From Polyangiaceae bacterium (GTDB taxonomy: Bacteria > Myxococcota_A > Polyangia > Polyangiales > Polyangiaceae): a stretch of 64,000 nt of DNA. The notes beneath the pieces are model-generated. The model did no database searches. It saw nothing but the letters and a program-made list of their open reading frames with translations, and had not been told where the DNA came from. Shown piece by piece: positions 29,002 to 37,080 of this stretch. Position 1 is the first letter of the stretch; the number at the start of each line of letters is the position of its first letter. The stretch covers positions 19,073 through 83,072 of the forward strand of contig JABFXY010000059.1 of assembly GCA_013361525.1 (NCBI GenBank), given 5' to 3'. The position numbers were made by a program, and so were the translations under genes.

Positions 29002-29374
29002 GGTCCGCTTCGGCGATGCGAACCAGCCGTCGATGAATTGCGCGAAGTGTAAAGATTGCCGCGGCCTGTCCGCCCCAATCCTTGGCGAACATGAGGACCG
29101 TCTTCAGCTCGAGCGCGTTCGTGCCCGGCCCCGTCAACAGCGCGGTCCACGTTGAATCGTCCGGAACGAAATGCAAGAGCTCGTTCGAATAGCCGCCGTA
29201 AACGCTGAGTCGATATGCGAGGGCGGCGAACGCGAGCCTGTTTGCGTACCGTGAGAACTCGGCAAGAGCGAGCGTCGTCCTTCGCCGCCTGTCGAACGAC
29301 GCGTCGGGCTTGCTGAACCAGGCAAATCCCAAGACCCAGACGAGAATGAGCTGGATGCGATTCATCGTCCCCAT
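28994..29374 (-). CDS. Small operon-embedded protein of unknown function
   Basis: The 126-residue protein starts at ATG 29374; ATG 29365 with GGGGACG upstream is an equally good start, and a TTG at 29383 is possible. It starts with a hydrophobic stretch (IQLILVWVLGFAWF), which could be a membrane anchor or a buried helix, followed by mostly helical sequence rich in Ala, Leu and Arg. No motif is recognisable. It begins only 12 bp after the stop of the McrC-position nuclease gene and its stop lies inside the HNH gene start. That tight placement supports a real gene and joint translation. Confidence 0.65.
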   Translation of the reverse strand: MGTMNRIQLILVWVLGFAWFSKPDASFDRRRRTTLALAEFSRYANRLAFAALAYRLSVYGGYSNELLHFVPDDSTWTALLTGPGTNALELKTVLMFAKDWGGQAAAIFTLRAIHRRLVRIAEADHG

Positions 29375-29386
29375 GTGCGCCAAGCG

Positions 29387-30811
29387 TTAACGCCGGCCAC
29401 GCCTCCGTACCGGCGGCGCCGTCCCCAAAGCCCTCACTGCCTGCCGCCCAAGCGAGCCAAGCCATGCAGCAAGCACCGGCGCGTGCCACGGCCGGGCCTC
29501 GGGCTCCATGTGCTTCTCAAGATCAAACGCCATTACCACGGGCGCTCGGTCCGCGCGGAGCAGGTCAATGGCGCTCTTGGCGTCGCGGCCGGTGCCCTGG
29601 CGGCAGAACAGGGTGACGCCCGGCATTAGCGCCGTTCGATGGGGGCCTCCCTCGGCGCCCGCCAAGGTGAGCCCCATTCGATGGCCGAAGGACATGAGAT
29701 AGGTCGCGGCGACGTCGAGTGATGCTCGGATGTAGCCTTCGCCGTCCCCCGTGGCGTTGCGCTTGGCATCGCCGAGCGCGAAGACGATCCGGCTCGGATC
29801 ACCCTCGAACCAGAACGACACGACGAGATCGGGTTGCCGGCCGCTCGAGCGGGCTTTCCCGGTGCTCGGCAGGGCCTCGTCGGCCCACGGGGAGAGACAG
29901 TCGGCGATCTTGTTCCGTGTGCCGTTCACCTCGCCGCCGAGCGGCGTTCCCTTCGAGATCTCGCAGATGAGGTCGCCCGACTGAAGCCGGATGACCGGAT
30001 ACATCGACTGCGGGTCGTCGACGGAGCGAATGGTCCACGGGAATAGCGTGGGCCAATCCGGTCTCGTCGCGTCGAGGGCGGCGCGCGCGATCGACAGAGC
30101 GACCGTCGCCTCCATGAGGGTGTCGATGTTCTTCGCGTCCGCGACCTGCAAGAGACGCCCAACGTGCCCGAGCGCATCCGAGTCCGCTGCATTGGACGAG
30201 CCGAAGATGCGCATCCAGAAGCTCATCGCCTCTTCGATGCACTTCACATTCGCAGCCGCCTGTTCGTCGAGCCGCCGTAGCCGTAGAGCGTGACGAGCCC
30301 CGAACGGCGTGGGACTCAGCCCGCGCACCAACTGAGGCGCACTCGCCCGTCGGAGTGCGGCTCGGCGGACCGCGTAGTCGCTACCGGCGACGTCTTGCGT
30401 CTCCGCCATCTCGAGCAGCCTCGACCAAGTGCGCGCGAGCGAGAGGAGGGCGCCGAGGGACGAGCGATCGGGCACTGGGTAGCGCAAGCGTGCGAGGAGC
30501 GGGTAGGGGGGCCGGTGGCCCGCCGTCGCTCGCGCGTATGTTGCGCTCCAGTCGATGGCGCGCGACACCTCCTCTTGGACGAGGAGGCGCGACGGATGCA
30601 CGACGAGCGCGCGGTTGAGCAGGGCGCATACGCCCGCCTCGCCGTCTTTCTGGGCGCGATGCGAGAGCGGGAAGTGCTCAGCGAACCGGCGCCTCGCGGC
30701 TGGCTCGAGACGACGCCCCACCCATGTCATCACGCCAATCCGGGAAGGGTCCTCCAATCGTGGGGCGACCCAACCCGCTTGCTCGATGAACAACTGGAGG
30801 TCGACGCTCAT
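29387..30811 (-). CDS. McrC-position PD-(D/E)XK nuclease
   Basis: The 474-residue protein is encoded directly after the McrB-like GTPase with an ATGA overlap, the position taken by mcrC in McrBC systems. The first ~280 residues are helical, Arg- and Leu-rich. A nuclease core follows: RQPDLVVSFWF with Asp328, then FALGDAKRN with Asp348 and Lys350. This fits a PD-(D/E)XK site of the DUF2357/McrC-like kind, although overall similarity to classical McrC is not obvious to me. Its likely job is to cut DNA when activated by GTP hydrolysis of its partner, inferred from context. Confidence 0.75.
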   Translation of the reverse strand: MSVDLQLFIEQAGWVAPRLEDPSRIGVMTWVGRRLEPAARRRFAEHFPLSHRAQKDGEAGVCALLNRALVVHPSRLLVQEEVSRAIDWSATYARATAGHRPPYPLLARLRYPVPDRSSLGALLSLARTWSRLLEMAETQDVAGSDYAVRRAALRRASAPQLVRGLSPTPFGARHALRLRRLDEQAAANVKCIEEAMSFWMRIFGSSNAADSDALGHVGRLLQVADAKNIDTLMEATVALSIARAALDATRPDWPTLFPWTIRSVDDPQSMYPVIRLQSGDLICEISKGTPLGGEVNGTRNKIADCLSPWADEALPSTGKARSSGRQPDLVVSFWFEGDPSRIVFALGDAKRNATGDGEGYIRASLDVAATYLMSFGHRMGLTLAGAEGGPHRTALMPGVTLFCRQGTGRDAKSAIDLLRADRAPVVMAFDLEKHMEPEARPWHAPVLAAWLGSLGRQAVRALGTAPPVRRRGRR

Positions 30812-32997
30812 GAGCCGGTCGCGTTATCAGACAGTAGTCGCGCGAACGCCTGAGCCTCCTCGGTGCCGCGGTATTGCTGGAAGAGCTCCTCGACCAGAAA
30901 CTCGGCGATGCTCACGTGCTTGTCGTTATCGAAATCGAACTGCGTGGGATCGGCGTGGTCGATGAGGGCGAGTTTGAGGGCCCCCTCGGTCCCACGATCG
31001 CCCGCCTCGATGCGCCGCATCAGTACCGGCGGACCGCCCTTCGGTTGGAACACGTCGACGATATGCTTCACGGCGGCGAGCCGCGCTTCTGAGGTGAGGG
31101 CGTCGAGCTGCGGGAAGACCGATAGCGCGACGCCGATGGCGAGGAAGCTCGCGCACATCGCTTGAGCGTGATCCTCCAGCTTCGCGTCGTCTCCGAGGTG
31201 ATCGGTCGAAACCTGTGCGGCGTCTCTCCCCGTGGTCGGCCCTCGAATGCCTTCGGCCACGAAGCGAACGATGTCCTGCACGGTTGCGAGCCCAACCACT
31301 CGCTCTTGCACAAGGTCCGTGTACGCGCGGTCTTTGCGCTTGGTGAGGTCACGAGCAAATAGCTCGGTCAGCCGCGGTAGCGCCATTGGGAGCTCGATCG
31401 ACGCGGAGGTCGCGCGCTTTCCTTTGCGCGTGAGCTTGTATGCGGCGGTCTCGAGCGTCAGGTCTTCCGTCGCCGTCTTCACCGCGGTCTGGATGACCTT
31501 CTCGACCTCGTTTGCGGGCGGCGCCTCGACGCGAATGATGTGAAAGCGACGGAGCAGCGCGAACGACAGCTGGTGAAGGCTCGAGCGGTCTGCGTCGTTC
31601 ATCGTCCCGATGAGCCTGAATGCCGGTCCCACCGCGTAGTCGACCGTGTTGGTATGCGTCACGGCCGTCTCGGCGCCGCGCACCCCGCGGCGTGCGGGGA
31701 GAATGCGGACCGCGCCAAACCTCGCCGGTGCTGCCTCCGTGGCTTCCGAGAGCTCCTCCTCGAACGGCAATTCCACCACGTCGTCCGCGAGAACGGAGAA
31801 CAGCTCACCAAAGCACTCGTCGATGTTCGCGCGATTGAATTCGTCGATGACGAGCCAGCGGTTGCCCTCATCAATGGACTTGAGGAAGAAGCCCGGCTTG
31901 AACTCGAGGCCGTTGCCGTCGCGCCGCGGGAAGTAGCGACCCACAAGGTCGCCCGACGTCCAGGCCGGTGAGGCGGTGACCATCAGCGGCTCTCGGCCCG
32001 TAGCGAGGCTGGCAAGCACCCCCGAGAGCTTCGATTTTCCGCACCCTGGTGGGCCCGTGAAGATCACATGCTTGCCAGCATTAAGTGCGGCGCACGCGGC
32101 CTCAATCACGTGCCACGGGATGACGAGGCCTTCTTTGAGAAGAGCATCTTGAACCTGTGGCGCCGTGAGATCGACGGCTCGTCGCGGCCAGTAGAGGTCA
32201 GGCGGGGGTAGACCCTTCAGGTCCGCGCCGGTCAGCGCGTCGAACGGGATCCGCTCGTCGGGCTCCGTCACCGTTCGCAGAAGCAGCGCCCAGAGGCAGA
32301 AGGCCAACACGCCCGACGCCCATTCCTTCGCGTTGACGGTGACCTTATCGGTTACCTGAATCGCCGGAGGCTTCGCGAGCGCCCATTCTCGCTTCTTGGA
32401 AGCAAGCTGAAAGCGCGGCCAAAAGGCCTCGATGTTGGCATTCAGAATCGGATTGCCTAGCCGCTCCACACCGGTCGCAACGCCGTGTTTTGCTGCCTCT
32501 TGTTGGTTTGCGCACCATATCGAGCCGAAGTGGTCGAGAGCTGCGATGCCGGTGGGGCGAGCGAAGCCAGGTTGCGACGTCAGCTCCTCGTTTTCGTAGA
32601 CGGCGCACTCCCATTCTCGGTTGTTTGCGCCGATCTGAATGCGGTAGGTCAGGGTGCCCTTGGCGACCTGTCGGATGGGGTTCAAGGTGATCGCCACGCC
32701 GACCGGCTCGCCACCCTTCGGTTCGCACCGAAAGTCGAGCACGAGCTTGGCTGCGCCTGAGCGTGACGAGCGATTCACCTTTTGCAACGAGATCTCAAGC
32801 TGCCCATTGGCCCCGCTGGCTGCGCGCGACTTCCACGCGAAGCGCGCCACGGAGGGGCCGATGAACTCGTCCAGCGCCGGTGCCAGCTTGTCGCCGAGTT
32901 CGTCATAAAGCAGGTCGATGAGGTTTGCGGGCTTGTTTGCCTGCACGTGCGAAACGGGGGCGCCTTCGGGCTGCGACGGATAGGTAGAGGTGCTCAT
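30808..32997 (-). CDS. McrB-like AAA+ GTPase
   Basis: The 729-residue protein is given from ATG 32997 rather than the longer frame from 33042, whose first 15 residues look non-coding. Walker A GPPGCGKS is at residues 315-322, Walker B WLVIDEFNRAN at 381-391, and GTMNDADRSSLHQL at 464-477. The last matches the MNxxD signature that gives McrB proteins their GTP preference. RRF (483-485) is an arginine-finger-like end. The N-terminal ~300 residues contain a predicted beta-rich region around 50-160 and should sense DNA; the type of sensor is not recognised. It is the first gene of the six-gene operon, so the main promoter should lie upstream. Confidence 0.85.
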   Translation of the reverse strand: MSTSTYPSQPEGAPVSHVQANKPANLIDLLYDELGDKLAPALDEFIGPSVARFAWKSRAASGANGQLEISLQKVNRSSRSGAAKLVLDFRCEPKGGEPVGVAITLNPIRQVAKGTLTYRIQIGANNREWECAVYENEELTSQPGFARPTGIAALDHFGSIWCANQQEAAKHGVATGVERLGNPILNANIEAFWPRFQLASKKREWALAKPPAIQVTDKVTVNAKEWASGVLAFCLWALLLRTVTEPDERIPFDALTGADLKGLPPPDLYWPRRAVDLTAPQVQDALLKEGLVIPWHVIEAACAALNAGKHVIFTGPPGCGKSKLSGVLASLATGREPLMVTASPAWTSGDLVGRYFPRRDGNGLEFKPGFFLKSIDEGNRWLVIDEFNRANIDECFGELFSVLADDVVELPFEEELSEATEAAPARFGAVRILPARRGVRGAETAVTHTNTVDYAVGPAFRLIGTMNDADRSSLHQLSFALLRRFHIIRVEAPPANEVEKVIQTAVKTATEDLTLETAAYKLTRKGKRATSASIELPMALPRLTELFARDLTKRKDRAYTDLVQERVVGLATVQDIVRFVAEGIRGPTTGRDAAQVSTDHLGDDAKLEDHAQAMCASFLAIGVALSVFPQLDALTSEARLAAVKHIVDVFQPKGGPPVLMRRIEAGDRGTEGALKLALIDHADPTQFDFDNDKHVSIAEFLVEELFQQYRGTEEAQAFARLLSDNATGS

Positions 32998-33344
32998 CGT
33001 TATCGTATGGCGGGCGCGTTTGTCCCGCCCAGGATCGAGCACGTTCGCAGAGAGAGTCTTCGTTTACAAGCCGCTAACGTCGTGTTGGGAGCGGGAGCTC
33101 ATGGCGAATGGAGTAACGTCTAGTTATGTCCGTAGATCGGTCAGGGGATGCTCGGAGAAAAGCATTAGAAAACAGATGCTTTGTGCTCCAACGAACCCGG
33201 GGTCGTAGCCCGGCGGCTGGGGGGGGGCGAGTTGTCGAGGCCTCACTAAATGGTGCTGCACCCGCCCAGCGAGGCTTGACGGTGCACTCGGCGTTCGCCT
33301 GTACTGAAGAGTTTGTCGCCTCAGCCGGTCAGCTGACGACGCCA
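32998..33344. other. Intergenic region upstream of the McrB-like gene
   Basis: About 350 bp lie between the McrB-like start and the stop of the next minus-strand gene. It should contain the promoter of the defence operon. The only mark I see is a run of nine G (33229-33237). No clear promoter, operator palindrome or RNA gene is visible; the ORFs here run into the opposite strand of the next gene and look spurious. Confidence 0.5.
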
Positions 33345-34586
33345 CTACCGGCTGAGGTCTACCACCAGTACGGGCAACTTCCTCTGCCGAAGCTTTTCCA
33401 TGTCGGCGTGAACCCGCACCCGTTGCTCCGGGCGGAGTTGTTCGACGAGGAGCAGCACGACGGGCCCCGCTTTCCACACGCCGGCGTAGCGCTCAACCTG
33501 GGCGACCGCGCGGTCGGCGGTGGCGGTGGCGAGCTCGCGCTTCAGCTCGATAAGGACGGAATCTTGAATGACGAGGTCGGCGCGTCCGCGGGTGCCTTCG
33601 GCCTGAACTCCGACAAATCGCTCGCGTTCGACCTTGTGCTTGCGGAGTCGTTTGCGGAGGAAGTGCCGCAGGTCGTCCGAGTAGCCCGTCTCGAATCGCC
33701 ACCGCTTCGTCGGCCAGTGGCGGAGGTGGCGTAGGAGGTCGGCGAGAAGAGGATGCTCGCAACGGTCGGCCTGGCCGGCGAGCTCGGTCCTGCCCACCCA
33801 AACCGGCAGCCGGCCGAGTCCACCTTCAGGAAGTGGCGGAATCTTCGGCCCAGGCTCCCCGGTCCACCAGTTCGCAAGATGTACCGCCCCGAGAACGCCG
33901 GCCCCGAGCGCGCCCAGCCACGCGATCGCGCGGACGTCAGTGGCGGAGCGCTCAAGCGCTGCCACGTCCTGCCGGAAGAGCCCGCCGAGCGTGGCTCCGA
34001 GAGCCACTACCTGTGCGACCGCCATCGCGATGAGGGAGGCAATCCCGATGAGAGCTCCCCAAAACGACGGCTCTTTGAGGCGATCTCCAGCGTACTGCCA
34101 CCAGGCGGCGCACGATTCCCGTAGCGGACCGAGATTCCACTCGTTGTTGTCGTCGCGAAACGTCGAGAGCCGCCCGAGCGCGAGCGCGAACAACACCCAG
34201 AGAAAGGCCAGGGCCGCCGTTGGACCAACCCACTTACTCTGGACGCCAAACCATCGAGAAACCGCCTCCGCAACGCCGGTAACGCCAGCCGTACCGATTA
34301 GGACCCACCACCGCCAAGGACCCAACGTGCGGTCCATCGAGTCACACACCGAGAGGACGGTTAGACCTAACCGTTCAAACCACGAACGCTGCGTCGTTCC
34401 GCTCTCTGCGGAGAGCGGAACGCCCAGAGCAGAGGGCGGCGATACACGTTGGGTGGCCAGAAGCTCCGTCGGCTCCGGCGTCCACGCTTCAACTCTCGGC
34501 ACGACGCCGCAGCGAAAACATGCGGCCGTAGGTGCAGGAAGCTGTTGTCCGCAGTTGGTGCAATGTCGAACGCCCCCGCCTATCAC
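33345..34586 (-). CDS. Zinc-ribbon, four-TM protein with PD-(D/E)XK-like C-terminus
   Basis: The 413-residue protein starts at GTG 34586. Residues 9-26 form a zinc ribbon (Cys9, Cys12, Cys23, Cys26). Four hydrophobic segments follow at about 93-110, 122-140, 176-203 and 220-240. The C-terminal soluble domain carries GRADLVIQDSVLIELKRE with Asp337, Glu347, Lys349, then Gln363 and Tyr367, a PD-(D/E)XK nuclease-like core. An integral membrane nuclease with a zinc ribbon is unusual. It could degrade DNA entering at the membrane or act only as a binding module. It is oriented like the defence operon, but a 347-bp gap separates them. Confidence 0.75.
   Translation of the reverse strand: MIGGGVRHCTNCGQQLPAPTAACFRCGVVPRVEAWTPEPTELLATQRVSPPSALGVPLSAESGTTQRSWFERLGLTVLSVCDSMDRTLGPWRWWVLIGTAGVTGVAEAVSRWFGVQSKWVGPTAALAFLWVLFALALGRLSTFRDDNNEWNLGPLRESCAAWWQYAGDRLKEPSFWGALIGIASLIAMAVAQVVALGATLGGLFRQDVAALERSATDVRAIAWLGALGAGVLGAVHLANWWTGEPGPKIPPLPEGGLGRLPVWVGRTELAGQADRCEHPLLADLLRHLRHWPTKRWRFETGYSDDLRHFLRKRLRKHKVERERFVGVQAEGTRGRADLVIQDSVLIELKRELATATADRAVAQVERYAGVWKAGPVVLLLVEQLRPEQRVRVHADMEKLRQRKLPVLVVDLSR
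34395..34422. repeat. Perfect 12-bp inverted repeat inside a coding region
   Basis: CGTTCCGCTCTC (34395-34406), loop TGCG and GAGAGCGGAACG (34411-34422) form a perfect 12-bp stem with a 4-nt loop. It lies within codons ~55-64 of the zinc-ribbon membrane nuclease gene, in the linker between the ribbon and the first TM segment. There is no T-run, so an ordinary terminator is unlikely. Confidence 0.8.
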
Positions 34587-34631
34587 AGCATCACGGTAGC
34601 GAGCTCCGCAACAACTTGCTAGCGTGCCGGA

Positions 34632-35360
34632 ATGGCCTTCGAGTCGCAGGGGACGGTTCGCGGCGGCGGATGTTTTGGCGCTTTCGCGAGCATCTCGTTT
34701 CTGGCCTTGACCCTACTCAGCGTCTTGACGGTCGTCGCCGTCGTCGCGAATCCAAGCCGCGCGAAAAGCTCCAAAAGGTCAGTGGCCGACGAGGAGCCCG
34801 AGGCTGAGCGGGCGTCGGCGCCGCGCCGGAAAGCATCTACGACGACGACGCAGCCCAGTGGAAACCCTTGGGTCAATGCCGAGACCTGCGGGAAGCTGCT
34901 TCTAGATAGGCGATACGCTGATGCTCGACGCGAATGTGAGGCGGGGCTCGCCATCGCGAAAGCGCCAGACGTCACTCGCGCGCTCCACCTCAACCTAGGG
35001 CTGATTGCAGAAGCTGATGGCGACAAGGCTCGCGCTGAGGATCACTTCCTAACGGGCTTGGCGTGGGGCTTCGATACGCGGTTCGCCGCCGCTCTCCCGC
35101 GCGTCAGCACGCTAAAAACAACGAAATGGCAGCGGTGGTCAAGGGTGAAGTTGCCCCAAACCGCTAGAAACGGAACAGTTCGGCGCTTGCCTCGACTCAC
35201 CGCCGACGAGGTGTCAACGCTCGACCGCGACATTCGGGTCTACCTCGAGACGTGCGTTTCAGAACCGTCGGGCGCAACGTGGTGCGCCGTTCGCACCGAG
35301 GCGACGGAGCCGCCGATCGGGTGGATGCATGCCGGGATCTTGGAGATCGATCGCCGTTAG
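34632..35360 (+). CDS. Membrane-anchored TPR-like hypothetical protein
   Basis: The 242-residue protein starts at ATG 34632. Residues ~12-42 form a single TM segment (FGAFASISFLALTLLSVL), followed by a Ser/Thr/Arg-rich linker. Residues ~85-150 look like one or two TPR motifs (YADARRECEAGLAIAK, LHLNLGLIAEADGDKARAEDHF). The N-terminus is Gly/Cys-containing but without a lipobox. It is divergent from the zinc-ribbon protein gene with only 45 bp between them, so the two may share control. No specific function is evident. Confidence 0.7.
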   Translation: MAFESQGTVRGGGCFGAFASISFLALTLLSVLTVVAVVANPSRAKSSKRSVADEEPEAERASAPRRKASTTTTQPSGNPWVNAETCGKLLLDRRYADARRECEAGLAIAKAPDVTRALHLNLGLIAEADGDKARAEDHFLTGLAWGFDTRFAAALPRVSTLKTTKWQRWSRVKLPQTARNGTVRRLPRLTADEVSTLDRDIRVYLETCVSEPSGATWCAVRTEATEPPIGWMHAGILEIDRR

Positions 35361-35374
35361 CGAGCTTGTGGGGC

Positions 35375-35389
35375 CGCGGGAAGCCCGCG
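35375..35389. terminator. Possible terminator hairpin between convergent genes
   Basis: CGCGGG, loop AAG, CCCGCG makes a short perfect stem 14 bp past the stop of the TPR-like gene. It lies between convergent genes, where a terminator is expected. There is no strong T-run, so confidence is low. Confidence 0.3.
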
Positions 35390-35478
35390 CGTCAACCTGA
35401 GCGCAAATGCTGCACGGGCGCGGTAAAAGACTCGGCCCGAACCGAATACGTCGTAGGCGACAAAATGCGCTGGCCCAG

Positions 35479-36816
35479 TCAACGATCGTTCGCTTCGCGT
35501 TTCCAAATGTCCGCGAGTGGCGGTCGGGGTGGGATGTCTGAAGATCGTACAATCTTAAGCCGAAACGTATCCGTGATGGTTTCGTGGTTGTACGCCTGTA
35601 CCCGCACGCGCACTTCGATCTCCTCGGGAGCAGCATCGAACGTAGGAAGGACGACGGCGAGTGCCGGAAGCGCGTGTTGATCGTCGTGACGTACGACGTC
35701 GAATTCACCCCATGCATGATTGGTCGCCTCCGACCAAAATCGGGTGATGCTAAGGTCAGGAAGACGCGGGTCTCGGTATGGTCGAGTTCCCTGTCGATGT
35801 GGCTTCTTTGAATCAGGGTCTCGCGGTGGGATCGGTATCTGAACAGATTCCGGTCCCCATGTGGTCAGCCGCAAACTCGCGGGTACGGCCAAGGTCACCT
35901 TCACCCGCTCGGCCGGCACGGTGCCGTCGTTCGAAAGGACAATGCCGACTATTAGCGCACGCCGGTCAACCTCATCCTGGTGGCGCACCAATAGCGGTAA
36001 CACGGGTTTGATGGCTTGGTGGAACCATGGGATCTGGAGGTCGTATTCGGCGATGCGCGCGGCATGACCCTGCTGGTGCGGCGCTGTCGCATCCGCTGAG
36101 GATGGAGCAGCGAGGCTCAATCGCGGAAACTGCTTCCGTAGTTCTGAAATCGCTTCGTCGATGTCCGCGAGAACGTCGGCGCGCGGTGGGTGAAGAATGT
36201 GACGCAGGTCGGTTGGCAGCTTGAGTTTGAGCTTCGGTCGGCTGTCTTCAAGCTCTCGAAGACGTGTCTTAAGGGCCGCGTTCTCTCGTTCAGTTGGATG
36301 AGGCTCGTCCGTTATCGCCCAGTTCGCACTGGGAGCGAGCGCGCTAAGGCCGTGCGCCTTTGCGAGGAGCCGCGCGCCAAAATCATTTGTCACCACACAC
36401 ACTCGCCTCCCCTCCGTCTGCGCGTGGAGAGTTGCTGCGACGAGCTGGGCGTCTCCGCGCCGCCAGTCGAGGAGGTAACTCTCGTAGATGTCCTCCGGAA
36501 CGCGCTGGTGGTGGTATACCCAACTCACACCGGTCCTAAGTTTGACCGCGGGGCTTGGCGTGGCCGCGTCCGGAAAGAGTTCACGTTCGATGAGCTTCAT
36601 CACCTGTTGGGCTCGCTGCTGCATTCGCAGCGTTCGGCCGTTGCTGCCCTTGCCGTCCTTGATCTCCTGAAGTTCGGTCGTAACCACCGGCGAGACCACG
36701 AGCACAACCGCACTCGCAGAGAGATGCCCGCACCAGTCGAGATCTCGCGGGGGGCGAAAGTGGAGCAGCGTGTTCGTGTCCACGAATGCAAAGAGCGGGC
36801 GCTCGTCGTCTACCAT
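35479..36816 (-). CDS. PIN-domain ribonuclease-like protein with long C-terminal region
   Basis: The 445-residue protein starts with FVDTNTLLHF (Asp13, Asn15), the first acidic motif of PIN nucleases. A conserved-type Glu lies in TTELQEIKDG, then GDAQLVAATL and VVTNDFGARL supply the further acidic residues near the C-terminal edge of the domain (~140-160). A helical linker follows, and residues ~260-430 are beta-rich (an Ig- or CARF-unlike fold I cannot name). It is far longer than toxin-type PIN proteins (about 130 residues). The fit is to large PIN proteins in defence-associated loci rather than simple VapC toxins; no antitoxin gene is next to it. Confidence 0.75.
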   Translation of the reverse strand: MVDDERPLFAFVDTNTLLHFRPPRDLDWCGHLSASAVVLVVSPVVTTELQEIKDGKGSNGRTLRMQQRAQQVMKLIERELFPDAATPSPAVKLRTGVSWVYHHQRVPEDIYESYLLDWRRGDAQLVAATLHAQTEGRRVCVVTNDFGARLLAKAHGLSALAPSANWAITDEPHPTERENAALKTRLRELEDSRPKLKLKLPTDLRHILHPPRADVLADIDEAISELRKQFPRLSLAAPSSADATAPHQQGHAARIAEYDLQIPWFHQAIKPVLPLLVRHQDEVDRRALIVGIVLSNDGTVPAERVKVTLAVPASLRLTTWGPESVQIPIPPRDPDSKKPHRQGTRPYRDPRLPDLSITRFWSEATNHAWGEFDVVRHDDQHALPALAVVLPTFDAAPEEIEVRVRVQAYNHETITDTFRLKIVRSSDIPPRPPLADIWKREANDR

Positions 36817-36867
36817 TGGCGAAGCGTAGCGTTCATCGAGGCAATGTTCCCATGGCGCCGCTACGGA

Positions 36868-37074
36868 TCAGTCCAACTTCCGCTCCTGCAACCGCGCCCT
36901 CCTCAACATCGCGACGATCGCCCGCCCATCCTCCGAGCAGAGCAGCTCCTCCACCATCGCCGCCCGGACCGATCTCATGATCCGCGCCGGCACGACCTCG
37001 GTCAGATCCGCGAGCGACTCTTCAACGAGCACCTCGGCCTCCTTGGCGTCCTCGTCCGTGAAGTATTCCCACAT
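36868..37074 (-). CDS. Small helical hypothetical protein next to an SNase-like gene
   Basis: The 68-residue protein starts at ATG 37074, only 6 bp past the SNase-like gene stop, which supports co-expression. It is acidic at the N-terminus and helical, with RIMRSVRAAMVEELLCSEDG in the middle. There is no known motif. It is too short for a domain call; the tight spacing and coding-like codon use are the main evidence that it is real. Confidence 0.6.
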   Translation of the reverse strand: MWEYFTDEDAKEAEVLVEESLADLTEVVPARIMRSVRAAMVEELLCSEDGRAIVAMLRRARLQERKLD

Positions 37075-37080
37075 GGCCCA

